17,582 bases of DNA from CAYLLT01 sp964591605 (GTDB taxonomy: Bacteria; Planctomycetota; Phycisphaerae; UBA1845; PWPN01). A model generated the notes under the pieces. It was not told the origin of the DNA. It saw only the letters and a program-made list of their open reading frames with translations, and made no database searches. A program made the position numbers and the translations under genes. Every line of letters starts with the position of its first letter. The stretch's first letter is position 1. Positions 1-6,376 of the stretch are shown here, piece by piece. The stretch is taken from contig CAZQEN010000145.1 of NCBI GenBank assembly GCA_964591605.1, positions 1-17,582 of the forward strand. Direction: 5' to 3'.

Positions 1-2
1 GT

Positions 3-1541
3 GCGGCCCTATCGACGATGACCCGCGTCGGTCTCAAGACGGATAACGCGGTTACGTCGTTGAACTCGATCATCTCCGCGTTCCTCAAGCCCACCGACGA
101 AGCAGCTCAGTATGCCCGGACCCTGGGCTTTGAGATGAGTTCAGCAACCCTCAAGGCAATCGGGCTCAAGGGCGTATTCGACAGGCTCAAGGCTCTCCCC
201 CCGGATGCGATCAGCAACCTCTTTCCTGATGTACGAGGGTTGCGTGGTGTGTTGCCTGCCCTCCAGAACATGGCCGGATTCGAGGATGATCTAGCCGCGA
301 TGGCCAACCGGGCTGGGGTGGCCGAGGCAGCCTTCAAGAAAATGGCGGGGGGACTGTACTTCAGCCTGTCCACGGTGAAAACTGCTTTCATCGCGGTTCA
401 GGTGGCGATTGCGGAGGGCCTGGCTCCCTCTGTCGTCAAGCTCGCAGAGACTTTCGTGACCGCCAGCCGTTGGGTCGCTGAATTCATCCGCCAGAATCAG
501 TGGCTAGTGTTATCAGTCGCGGTTGCCGGTTTTTCTCTGATCGGCACCGGCGTCATAATGTTGGGCGTGGTCGCATCGAGTTGGATCGCAATCCGGGCCG
601 TCGAATCACTCATCTCAACATTCAAGGTTCTAGCGGCTTTGGCGACATTAGCCGTGTCGCCCATCGGCCTACTCGTCGCCACAATCGCAGTGGTCGGGGC
701 CGTACTGGTCAACGTCAACGGGGTGGGAAATACGTTCATTGAGCGGCTCACCTCCATCGCAAACACGATCTGGAATACCGTCCAGCCCGCTCTGCTCTAT
801 ATGAAGGACACTACGGTCGAGGCATTTGATGTGATGCTATTCAGCATCCGCAACTGGGCCACCATCGGCGAATTGATGCTTACTGCCTGGGCGCACGGGG
901 CGGTGTCCGCGTTCAATACGGTGGTCTGGGCCATCCAGCAGATCCCCTCCATCCTCGTCTGGGTCGCTGACAACTGGAAAACCCTACTGTGGGATATGTG
1001 GAACCTGATCAAGACATTTGCCACCAACGTGTGGACGAATCTCAAGAACCTCTGGACCGCGATCACCAACTGGGATTTCAGTTCCTTCCAATGGACGGGA
1101 CTGACCGAGGGTTTCCGGTCCGCGCTCACGTCCCTCCCAGAGATTGCCGACCGTGAGCTTGGGCCGCTGGAGAAGAAGTTAGCAAAACGGCTGGGTGAGT
1201 TAGAAACCGAGCTTGGGACCGCCTGGGGCGAGCACCTCGCCAGCAAGATGGTTCAGCCGGTGGAGGCAGCCGCCAAGGCCGCCGACAAGGCCGTGGCCCA
1301 GGCGAAGAAGGAAATGCCCGCCTTCGATGAAATAACCTCAGCAGCGGAGACCAGACCGGCACTCGCCCCGCTGGCGGAACGAGGGTCAGCAGAGGCGTAC
1401 AATTCTATCGTGCATCAGGAGAATAGCGAAAAGACTACTGCGAAGAACACAGGCGGGATTCTCGCTGAGATGAAGATCCTTAACAAGGCCGTGGCCGCTG
1501 GCTTGGCGCCTGCTCCGGTCGTTGATTTGGGACTGGGATAA
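3..1541 (+). CDS. Phage tail tape-measure protein, TP901 type, 3' part (5' end off the window)
   Basis: The frame is open to the left edge (residues AALST precede the first ATG at 18), so this is the C-terminal part of a longer gene, about 512 residues. The opening stretch resembles the core of the TP901-1 tape-measure family: an AALS.MTRVGL..DNAVTSLN segment, then a PT.EAAQYARTLG segment, then GVFDRL and LFPDVRGLRGVLPALQN. Tape-measure proteins set tail length and can help DNA entry. Long hydrophobic helices follow at about residues 160-240, from WLVLSVAVAGFSLIG to VGAVLV, which is typical of the family. The Trp-rich central part and the Lys/Ala-rich helical C terminus fit a tail rod protein. 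It lies upstream of a small ORF and a terminator, and on the same strand as the recombinase, so it probably belongs to the same integrated element. Family call fairly sure; the true start is unknown. Confidence 0.82.
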   Translation, partial: AALSTMTRVGLKTDNAVTSLNSIISAFLKPTDEAAQYARTLGFEMSSATLKAIGLKGVFDRLKALPPDAISNLFPDVRGLRGVLPALQNMAGFEDDLAAMANRAGVAEAAFKKMAGGLYFSLSTVKTAFIAVQVAIAEGLAPSVVKLAETFVTASRWVAEFIRQNQWLVLSVAVAGFSLIGTGVIMLGVVASSWIAIRAVESLISTFKVLAALATLAVSPIGLLVATIAVVGAVLVNVNGVGNTFIERLTSIANTIWNTVQPALLYMKDTTVEAFDVMLFSIRNWATIGELMLTAWAHGAVSAFNTVVWAIQQIPSILVWVADNWKTLLWDMWNLIKTFATNVWTNLKNLWTAITNWDFSSFQWTGLTEGFRSALTSLPEIADRELGPLEKKLAKRLGELETELGTAWGEHLASKMVQPVEAAAKAADKAVAQAKKEMPAFDEITSAAETRPALAPLAERGSAEAYNSIVHQENSEKTTAKNTGGILAEMKILNKAVAAGLAPAPVVDLGLG

Positions 1542-1577
1542 TATGACGGGGCTTCGTTTCTCCACTGGGGTGTCGTT

Positions 1578-1730
1578 GTGGCGGGCTCTTCACCCGATCA
1601 TCTCCCTGCGTGGCTGCGCAGGTTCCACCACGACCCCCAGTATACTCGCGCGGTGGGGATCTGGGTGGTGGTGGGGCAGCAGCATCACCACCACCCCACC
1701 GTAGTTGTTATTATCGTTGCTCCTGTTTGA
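1578..1730 (+). CDS. Possible small ORF directly downstream of the tape-measure gene
   Basis: The tape-measure frame stays open after its TAA at 1539-1541, for 62 codons up to a TGA at 1728-1730. The reading is protein-like: it contains SSPDHLPAWLRRFHHDPQY, a QQHHHHP stretch and a final hydrophobic run VVVIIVAPV. The stop lies 14 nt before a strong terminator, which supports a gene ending here. The only ordinary start in this frame is a GTG at 1578 without a clear Shine-Dalgarno. The competing frame starts at ATG 1543, overlaps the TAA region and ends at 1704 (53 residues), but looks less natural, with a Trp/Gly and Ser/Thr run. Readthrough, a frameshift or a sequencing error at the join are all possible. 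No family recognised. Confidence 0.3.
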   Translation: MAGSSPDHLPAWLRRFHHDPQYTRAVGIWVVVGQQHHHHPTVVVIIVAPV

Positions 1731-1744
1731 GTCCCTTCCCACCG

Positions 1745-1786
1745 GGCTGGGGGCGGTTTGTGGCAGAGGCCGTCCCCAGCCTTTTT
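1745..1786 (+). terminator. Rho-independent terminator after the tail gene
   Basis: A 12-bp stem pairs 1745-1756 (GGCTGGGGGCGG) with 1770-1781 (CCGTCCCCAGCC), with one G-U pair, around a 13-nt loop. TTTTT follows at 1782-1786. It would end the tape-measure transcript before the lysine-rich gene. Confidence 0.85.
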
Positions 1787-2026
1787 ACACCGTCCCCGAA
1801 CGGACCCCACCCCGTCGGCCGTCCCGTCCCCTAGCTGTCGCCTACGCGTGAGCAAAATGGCCTCCCGGCCACTTTTCCCCCACCCCCCGGACCCCGAATC
1901 GGCCCCGAATCGGCCCCCGGAGAATCCGAGGCGGATTTCTCTTGAATCGGTCGCCACTCTACCCGAAAATCGGGTATAGTGGTAGCGGGTGCTGCCTAGA
2001 TCCACTTCTTTTTCGGAGACCAACCG
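1787..2026. other. Intergenic region with a direct repeat
   Basis: Together with 1542-1786 this makes a 485-nt stretch without a confident gene. Past the terminator it holds a pyrimidine-rich run, a tandem direct repeat of GAATCGGCCCC (two copies near 1896-1918), and the promoter/operator-like dyad at 1960-1980. I see no RNA gene. Confidence 0.5.
1960..1980 (+). promoter_or_regulatory. Palindrome overlapping a -10-like element
   Basis: TACCCGA (1960-1966) and TCGGGTA (1970-1976) form a perfect 7-bp inverted repeat around AAA. Its right arm runs into TATAGT (1975-1980), a good -10 match. No good -35 lies 16-18 nt upstream; TTGAAT at 1942 is 27 nt away. This looks like an operator on an activator-dependent or repressible promoter for the gene at 2027. 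Function inferred. Confidence 0.4.
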
Positions 2027-2329
2027 ATGAAAGCGAAAACCAAAGCAACCCCGAAGGCCAAGACCCCGAAGGTCAACGCCAACAACAAGAAGAGTCTGAC
2101 CCGTCCCGCCAGCGCGGCGTTGACGATCAGTCGATTGAAGAAGCCCACCCCGCTGGACGCCATTATCAAGCAGGCTGACGCGGACTACGCCGCTCAGGGC
2201 GGTGAATCCAATTCCAAAGAGTCAGCCTTCAGTACCAACAGGGCAATTGGGATGATGGAGGCGCTGGGCCTCGTCCGGGAGGAGAACGGGACGGTTGAGG
2301 TGATCGGAAAAGTTGTTCCGTTGAAGTGA
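2027..2329 (+). CDS. Small Lys/Ala-rich hypothetical protein, possible DNA-binding
   Basis: 100 residues. GGAG at 2015-2018 lies 8 nt before the ATG, which supports the start. The first ~40 residues are very basic and low-complexity (repeated KAKTK, TPKAK, NNKKS), like the tails of nucleoid or phage DNA-binding proteins. The rest is a compact region with DAIIKQADADYAAQGG and a final RAIGMMEALGLVREENGTVEV, which reads like the recognition helix and wing of a winged-helix fold. It has no recognised family. It sits between a palindromic promoter region and the recombinase hairpin, in the same direction as the recombinase, where phage-type elements often keep a regulator or recombination directionality factor. 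That role is inference only. Confidence 0.65.
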   Translation: MKAKTKATPKAKTPKVNANNKKSLTRPASAALTISRLKKPTPLDAIIKQADADYAAQGGESNSKESAFSTNRAIGMMEALGLVREENGTVEVIGKVVPLK

Positions 2330-2337
2330 GTGGCGCT

Positions 2338-2382
2338 GGGACGGGACGGGCGGGACGGTGTAAAATCGTCCCGCCCGTCCCG
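2338..2382 (+). promoter_or_regulatory. G-quadruplex motif and 16-bp perfect inverted repeat before the recombinase
   Basis: Four GGG runs separated by AC, AC and C (2338-2354) form a canonical G-quadruplex motif on the + strand. Overlapping it, 2342-2357 (CGGGACGGGCGGGACG) is perfectly complementary to 2367-2382 around a 9-nt A/T-rich loop. The loop contains TAAAAT (2361-2366), a -10-like hexamer. No T tract follows, so it is not a standard terminator. The element lies between the stop at 2329 and the recombinase start at 2407. It could be an operator around a promoter, or an mRNA/DNA structure controlling recombinase expression. Confidence 0.6.
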
Positions 2383-2406
2383 CGTTGATGGTGGAGACCA
2401 GATCCT

Positions 2407-4045
2407 ATGTCCAAGCAACTCCGAGCAGTCGGCTATTGCCGAACGTCCGGGGAAACCCAACGGGACAACACGTCCATCCCCAGCCAGAAGCAGGCCATTG
2501 AGGCGTTCTGCAAACGGGAAGGATTCCGGTTCATACGACACTACGTCGATGAGGCCAAATCGGGGGCCAAGGTAGCGGGACGGGATGACTTTCAAAAACT
2601 GATGAAGGATGCCGTGGCCGAGCGATTCGATATCGCCGTGGTCTACCAGATCAGCCGTTGGGGACGGGACGGGACGGCGATCATGCAATCCGCCCAGACC
2701 CTCCAGCGGGACTTCGGTATTGACNNNNNNNNNNACGGCCGGGCACTTTGACACGCGGGACCGTAAGAACGTCTTGGGGCGCCACGTCTTTGCTGGATTG
2801 GCCGATCAGGAACGTCTTCTGATCATGGAACGTACGATGAACGGCCGGATCGCGCGGGCCAAAGCGGGGCTGCCCTGGTGCGGGGAGCGGCTGACGGGAC
2901 GGGGCTTTGACGAGGCTAACCGACGGTGGTACGTCAATGATCGGGGCCGTGAAATCGCCGACATGCTCAAGCGATACGCCGAGGGGGCATCGGTCACGAC
3001 CCTAGGCCGGGAATACGAAAAACGCCACGGCCTCAAGTTCAATTCGCCCCATTACTTCAAGACCCTCTTCCACAAGTGGGTTCACAAAGCGCAGCTCACA
3101 GGACCGTACACGGTCCATTTCAAGAGCCCAGACATCGATCTGGACGAGACGGTTGTTGTCCCTGGAATCCCCGACGTGGTCAGTCCCGCCCTCCTCGCCA
3201 AGGTGAAGGCTCGCCTCGCCCACAACACCCGTTTCAACCGGACGGATGCAGCGAAATGGTATCCCCTGAGCGGTTTCATCAACTGCGCCCGATGCGGTAG
3301 GGCGCTCTCCGGGCAGACCACCACCCCCGCTATGGGCAGCCTCGTCTACTATCGCCACGACAATCAAGAGTGCCCAGCCCCCTGGATGAGCGTCCGGGGC
3401 GAAAAACTCAGTGAAGTGGTCCTGGACTACTTGTATGGATTCTTTCTGGACGAGCCCGCGTTCAACCGGGCAGTCCAGAAAGCCCTCCCCTCCAACGAGC
3501 AGCGGGACGAATTGACCCAGCGCCGGGACGCAGCCGCCCGACGCCTGGCGAAGGTAGACAAGCAGATCGAGAATCTGATCGCAGCCGTCGCCAAGGGCGC
3601 TGACCCGGATCTGATCATCAAGAAACAGACCGCCCTCAAGGCGGAGCAAGAACATCATCGGGCGGAACTGGAGCAGCTCAACGATCAACTGGCCACCCTA
3701 CCGTCGGCTGAGCAAATCGGGCAGGCCGCTATGTGGTGCCGATTGGACCTGATGCGGCAGCACATGGGCAAGAACTGGCGCAAGCTATCCCCGGACGAGA
3801 TCAAGCGATTCCTTCACCATTTGTTCGGCGAAAACCCCCGCCAGACCGGCACCGGCATCTTCGTGGACAAGGATTCCAAGAGCAATCTCACCGTGACGTT
3901 CAAGGGCCGAGTTGAAATCCCGCATAGGGTAGGCATCGTGGACGGGCGGGGCAGGGTAGTGTCAGCCGCCTTGGACCGGGAGGCTAAACGGCTCAGCCGT
4001 CAATTAAGAGCAATCGCTTCAGACTTCAGATTCTCCACCGAGTAA
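2407..4045 (+). CDS. Large serine recombinase (phage-type integrase), interrupted by an assembly gap
   Basis: Site-specific recombinase of the serine (resolvase/invertase) class with the large C-terminal region used by phage integrases. The N-terminal catalytic domain has Y-CRTSG-ETQRDNTSIPSQKQ (nucleophile predicted as Ser14), then YQISRWGRDG, the family's helix with catalytic Arg residues. After the N run the frame resumes with FDTRD, AGLADQERLLIMERT and GRIARAKAGLPW, which are family hallmarks. A recombinase domain, a zinc ribbon (CARCG, then a single visible Cys in NQECPAPW) and a coiled coil (about 3490-3710, Lys/Glu/Ala heptads) follow. GGAG at 2393-2396 precedes the ATG. The two halves lie in different frames only because the gap is written as 10 Ns; a multiple of three would join them, giving about 545 residues. 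The last few codons run into the neighbouring capsid gene. Confidence 0.92.
2725..2734. other. Assembly gap of 10 Ns inside the recombinase gene
   Basis: Ten Ns separate codon GAC (ends 2724) from ACG (starts 2735). Ten is not a multiple of three, so it breaks the frame artificially. Protein similarity on both sides is contiguous apart from a few residues, so the true gap is probably small, perhaps 9 or 12 nt. Confidence 0.95.
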
Positions 4046-4251
4046 CTCTCGGTGCGGAGCCCCCTGGCCAGCCGGCCGGTCCCCCATTCGCGCATCCGCG
4101 GCACCGTTCCGAGCCAGCGATACGTTTCGGCCTCAGAGGTGGAAGGAATACGCGTGGAGAGGTCCTGGAAGAACGTCGTCGTCTGCCCGAAGCGATCGAA
4201 GAACTCGCTGCGCAGGCCCTTGGTCAGAAGTCCGGTATTGATCACCGCCAT
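4000..4251 (-). pseudogene. Major capsid protein, Mu gpT-like, 5' fragment cut by integration
   Basis: 83 readable residues, of which about the first 78 look genuine. The stretch TYRWLGTVPRMREW followed by RTESYSVEN corresponds to the YGWLG...LKEW...GYSIAN region of Mu-like major head protein gpT, which is normally about 300 residues. The main shell protein of a Mu-like capsid would be the product. AAGGAG at 4263-4268 lies 11 nt before the ATG. It is the third gene after the protease/scaffold and decoration-type genes, the canonical gpI-gpT order. The break falls in a conserved part of the fold, so the fragment cannot make a capsid. Homology ends within the last codons of the recombinase gene on the other strand. 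Confidence 0.75.
4010..4045. other. Probable integration junction (att site)
   Basis: On the - strand the capsid protein reads normally to about residue 76-79 (...YSVENLKSEA) and then stops resembling the family and terminates at 4000. On the + strand the recombinase ends at 4045. The crossover is therefore somewhere in about 4010-4026, with 4027-4045 being target-gene DNA. A 7-bp inverted repeat, CACCGAG (4036-4042) and CTCGGTG (4048-4054), surrounds the recombinase stop codon. It could be part of the attachment site, or chance within the capsid gene. Confidence 0.55.
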
Positions 4252-4277
4252 AGTGGCTGTTTCTCCTTTCTACTGAG

Positions 4278-4314
4278 CGATTGCCGAATGTCGATTGCCG
4301 AATGTCGATTGCCG
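4278..4314. repeat. 14-bp tandem repeat, 2.6 copies
   Basis: CGATTGCCGAATGT occurs at 4278-4291 and 4292-4305, followed by a partial copy CGATTGCCG to 4314. It fills most of the spacer between the decoration-type gene and the capsid gene start. Confidence 0.85.
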
Positions 4315-4321
4315 CTGTGTC

Positions 4322-4726
4322 TCACGTCCCCATCCACGGGCGGAGGCGAAGCACGATCCGCCCGCTGGAGGGCACATCCACCTGCCGGCCGACCAGGCTG
4401 TTGCCCGAGGCGGTCAGCGTGAGCGTCGCGTCGTCGGAGGCGTAGACCGCGGCGCCGTTGTTGGCGCGGCTCGCCGCCGCCAGGGCGTGATCGAAGTCGC
4501 CGAGCGTGAACACGCGGACGCTCACCGCTCCGTCGGCCCCCGACGTGTTGTCCATCTCCTCGTAGGCGATGCCCGCGAAGGCGTCGCCCGCCACGAGGCC
4601 CCGCGCGTACCCGCCGGTGAGGCCGACGATCGCGCCCTTGTAGATGCGTGCGCCCCCTTTCACGGGCAGCGACCGCAGTTCCTGATCCACGTACCGATCC
4701 AGTTCCCGATTCGCCGTCAACGCCAT
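4322..4726 (-). CDS. Small phage head (decoration-type) protein
   Basis: 134 residues starting MALTANREL. AAGGAG at 4733-4738, 6 nt before the ATG at 4726, decides this start over the in-frame upstream ones. The protein is rich in small residues and beta-type segments: GARIYKGAIVGLTGGYARGL, then DAFAGIAYEEMDN and a final GRQVDVPSSGRIVLRL. This resembles the small capsid cement or decoration proteins found between gpI and gpT in Mu-like phages, where they stabilise the shell. Placement in the head operon between protease/scaffold and capsid genes is the main support, together with the spacer layout and strong Shine-Dalgarno sites. I do not recognise an exact family with certainty. The alternative is an unassigned head accessory protein. 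Confidence 0.65.
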   Translation of the reverse strand: MALTANRELDRYVDQELRSLPVKGGARIYKGAIVGLTGGYARGLVAGDAFAGIAYEEMDNTSGADGAVSVRVFTLGDFDHALAAASRANNGAAVYASDDATLTLTASGNSLVGRQVDVPSSGRIVLRLRPWMGT

Positions 4727-4778
4727 ACCCATCTCCTTGTGTTGGTGTTGTGACTCCTGACTGTCGAGTGCCCGATCA

Positions 4779-5876
4779 TCAGCTCTGGGAAGCGATTCCC
4801 GCTTCGCGGAGGGCCTGGGCCACCCAGGCATCCTCGCTGGTCAGACTGGCGAGGGCCGGTTCGCTTCGATAAGACGCCCGCGCGGAGGCCACGACGGCCT
4901 CGCGGCTCCGCCCGCCGCGCTCGAGCGGAGCGGTCGTCCGGCCGGTCGTCACGATGACCGGTGCGGCCGCGACCCACGCGTCGAAGCACGCCGGATCGCT
5001 CATGGCCAGTTCCATCGCCCACGGGCGCAGCCCTGGAGTGACTTTGCCGGCCCGTGCCGCCGCTGCGACACGCTGCTCGGCCGCCTGTTCGGCCCGCTCG
5101 CGGGTCAGGCCGGCCAGGCGCTCGCTTGCGGCGATCAGCACTGCGTGCACGTCCGCCTGCGGCTCGAGACCCAGGTCGGCGCGAAGATGTGCCAGGAGAG
5201 CCTCGTGGCAAGGCGCGTCGCCGGCAGCCTCCACAGCGGCGGAAGGCTCGATCACGGCCGTCGCCACCTCTGTGGGCTGGCCGGAAGAGTGTTCACGCGG
5301 CACCCTGTCCGCGGCCGGCGGCGGGGCCGGCACGGCCTGCTCGCGATTGACGATTGGACGCATGCCGACGATCGCCGGCTTGTTGGTGAGGGCGGCCGAG
5401 TGCAGCGCCACCACCCGCCGATCCGATTTGCGCACCAGAACCACCGGAGAGAGGTACCGGTACTCGCGGGCGGCGATGCGCTGGCGCCCCGACTCCGTCC
5501 ACTCGACGTCCGCCCACAATCCCGGCCCGCCCGCGCCCGGCGACACTTCGCCCGGCCGCACGGCCCGCAACGCCCGGATCCAGCCGGCCGCCGGCGCCAG
5601 GCCATCGGGCGCCGCATACGAGCCGCCCAGGCTCTGATGCTCGTAGTCGATGGGCAGATCGGTCCCGTGGGCCGCGTGGGCCTGCAGCACCGCCTCCACC
5701 GCCTGCTCATCGATCACGAAATCACCGTTGGCCGACGCCACCTGCCCCCAGGGCGCCAGCAGAACCGTGCCGGGCAGGCTCTCCCCCAGTACGCATGCCT
5801 GGAGCGTTGCTTCGAACTGTCCCTCGCCCCCTGCGGGAGCCTGCCGCACCATCGACTGTGCCGCTTCCATCCTCAT
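4779..5876 (-). CDS. Mu-like prophage gpI: capsid protease/scaffold protein
   Basis: 365 residues. AAGGAGGT at 5886-5893, 9 nt before the ATG at 5876, decides the start; the frame is open further upstream but without such a site. The N-terminal half carries the gpI family signature: DLPIDYEHQSLGG, APAAGWIRAL, LWADVEWT, then REYRYLSPVV and HSAALTNKPAIVGM. In Mu, gpI is a maturation protease whose C-terminal part, as protein Z, acts as scaffold. Here the C-terminal half is Ala/Glu/Arg-rich and helical (EALLAHLRADLG, LAGLTRERAEQAAEQRV), as expected for a scaffold. It is first in a three-gene head operon. No terminase, portal or gpF-like gene lies upstream, where a + strand marR gene begins instead, so the prophage is incomplete. 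Confidence 0.9.
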   Translation of the reverse strand: MRMEAAQSMVRQAPAGGEGQFEATLQACVLGESLPGTVLLAPWGQVASANGDFVIDEQAVEAVLQAHAAHGTDLPIDYEHQSLGGSYAAPDGLAPAAGWIRALRAVRPGEVSPGAGGPGLWADVEWTESGRQRIAAREYRYLSPVVLVRKSDRRVVALHSAALTNKPAIVGMRPIVNREQAVPAPPPAADRVPREHSSGQPTEVATAVIEPSAAVEAAGDAPCHEALLAHLRADLGLEPQADVHAVLIAASERLAGLTRERAEQAAEQRVAAAARAGKVTPGLRPWAMELAMSDPACFDAWVAAAPVIVTTGRTTAPLERGGRSREAVVASARASYRSEPALASLTSEDAWVAQALREAGIASQS

Positions 5877-5893
5877 GGGCTGTTTACCTCCTT

Positions 5894-6319
5894 TTTGAAC
5901 GAGCCAACCCGCCGCTGAAGCCTTCACCAGCCAGAACAAGGCGCGCGCTCCGGCCGGCGAGGGCATCCGGAGCGGCCCCCGCACAGTTCGGCGAAGCCGG
6001 CCGTTTGTGGTGTCCCGACGCATCGGGATCTAACCGTCGCGCCGGGACACACGCAGGCGAGACGCCCGCACCACAATCGCCCCGAGTGCGGACCGTGACC
6101 CGGACCCGCCGGCATCAGGTCCGTGACACAATTGGCGGGATAGGGTGCGGCAACCATCAGGACCCGGAGCGTCAGCGACGGACCTGCCTCGCGATGAGAA
6201 AAGCCCTCCGACGACAGGCGGGGCTCGCCCCGATTGCGCAGAAGGCCACTCACTGCCGTTCGGGGTTCTGATCAAGGCCCTGCCCAAAGTGCCGCAGACC
6301 CCGGCGGCGGCCTCTATCG
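5894..6319. other. Intergenic stretch with nested inverted repeats, no credible gene
   Basis: About 430 nt between the prophage head operon and the marR promoter. ORFs on both strands have poor, Arg/Pro/Cys-rich composition and no start signals, so I call none. The only structure I see is the nested dyad at 6005-6076. Confidence 0.5.
6005..6076. repeat. Nested inverted repeats, possible small mobile or structured repeat
   Basis: TTGTGGTG (6005-6012) and CACCACAA (6069-6076) are perfect outer arms. Inside, GTGTCCCG (6010-6017) pairs with CGGGACAC (6043-6050), and TCCCGA (6013-6018) also pairs with TCGGGA (6023-6028). The arrangement could be a tiny MITE-like unit or alternative RNA folds. Confidence 0.5.
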
Positions 6320-6349
6320 TTGACCGGGGTTCGCTGATCGCTTTAGAAT
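6320..6349 (+). promoter_or_regulatory. Sigma-70-type promoter of the marR gene
   Basis: TTGACC (6320-6325), an 18-nt spacer and TAGAAT (6344-6349) are close to the consensus. Transcription would start near 6356, giving a leader of about 20 nt with GAGG at 6365-6368 before the ATG at 6377. Confidence 0.65.
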
Positions 6350-6376
6350 TCAGGGGTCCGACATGAGGTCATTGAG

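Larger units (their letters stand above)
1..4026 (+). mobile_element. Integrated phage-like element, right-hand end
   Basis: The tail gene, basic small gene and serine recombinase lie on one strand and end where a - strand capsid gene is cut off. A recombinase gene adjacent to an attachment site is the usual layout for serine-integrase phages. The other end lies left of the window, so size and completeness are unknown. No distal tail, lysis or packaging genes are seen between the tape-measure and recombinase genes, so the element may be degenerate. Confidence 0.65.
4027..5893 (-). mobile_element. Mu-like prophage head-module remnant
   Basis: Three head genes (protease/scaffold, decoration-type, truncated capsid) with strong ribosome-binding sites, transcribed leftward. 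The module is cut on the left by the serine-recombinase element and has no packaging or portal genes on the right. The rest of the capsid gene and tail genes, if present, should lie left of this window beyond the inserted element. Confidence 0.65.

Noticed and set aside
2194..3688. - strand open frames over the recombinase
   Set aside because: The + strand recombinase has clear family motifs on both sides of the gap; these are shadows.
4278..4314. CRISPR-like array
   Set aside because: Fourteen-base head-to-tail units without spacers; a simple tandem repeat.
4295..5918. Several + strand open frames over the prophage head genes
   Set aside because: Shadows of the - strand gpI and decoration-type genes, which have strong Shine-Dalgarno sites and family motifs.
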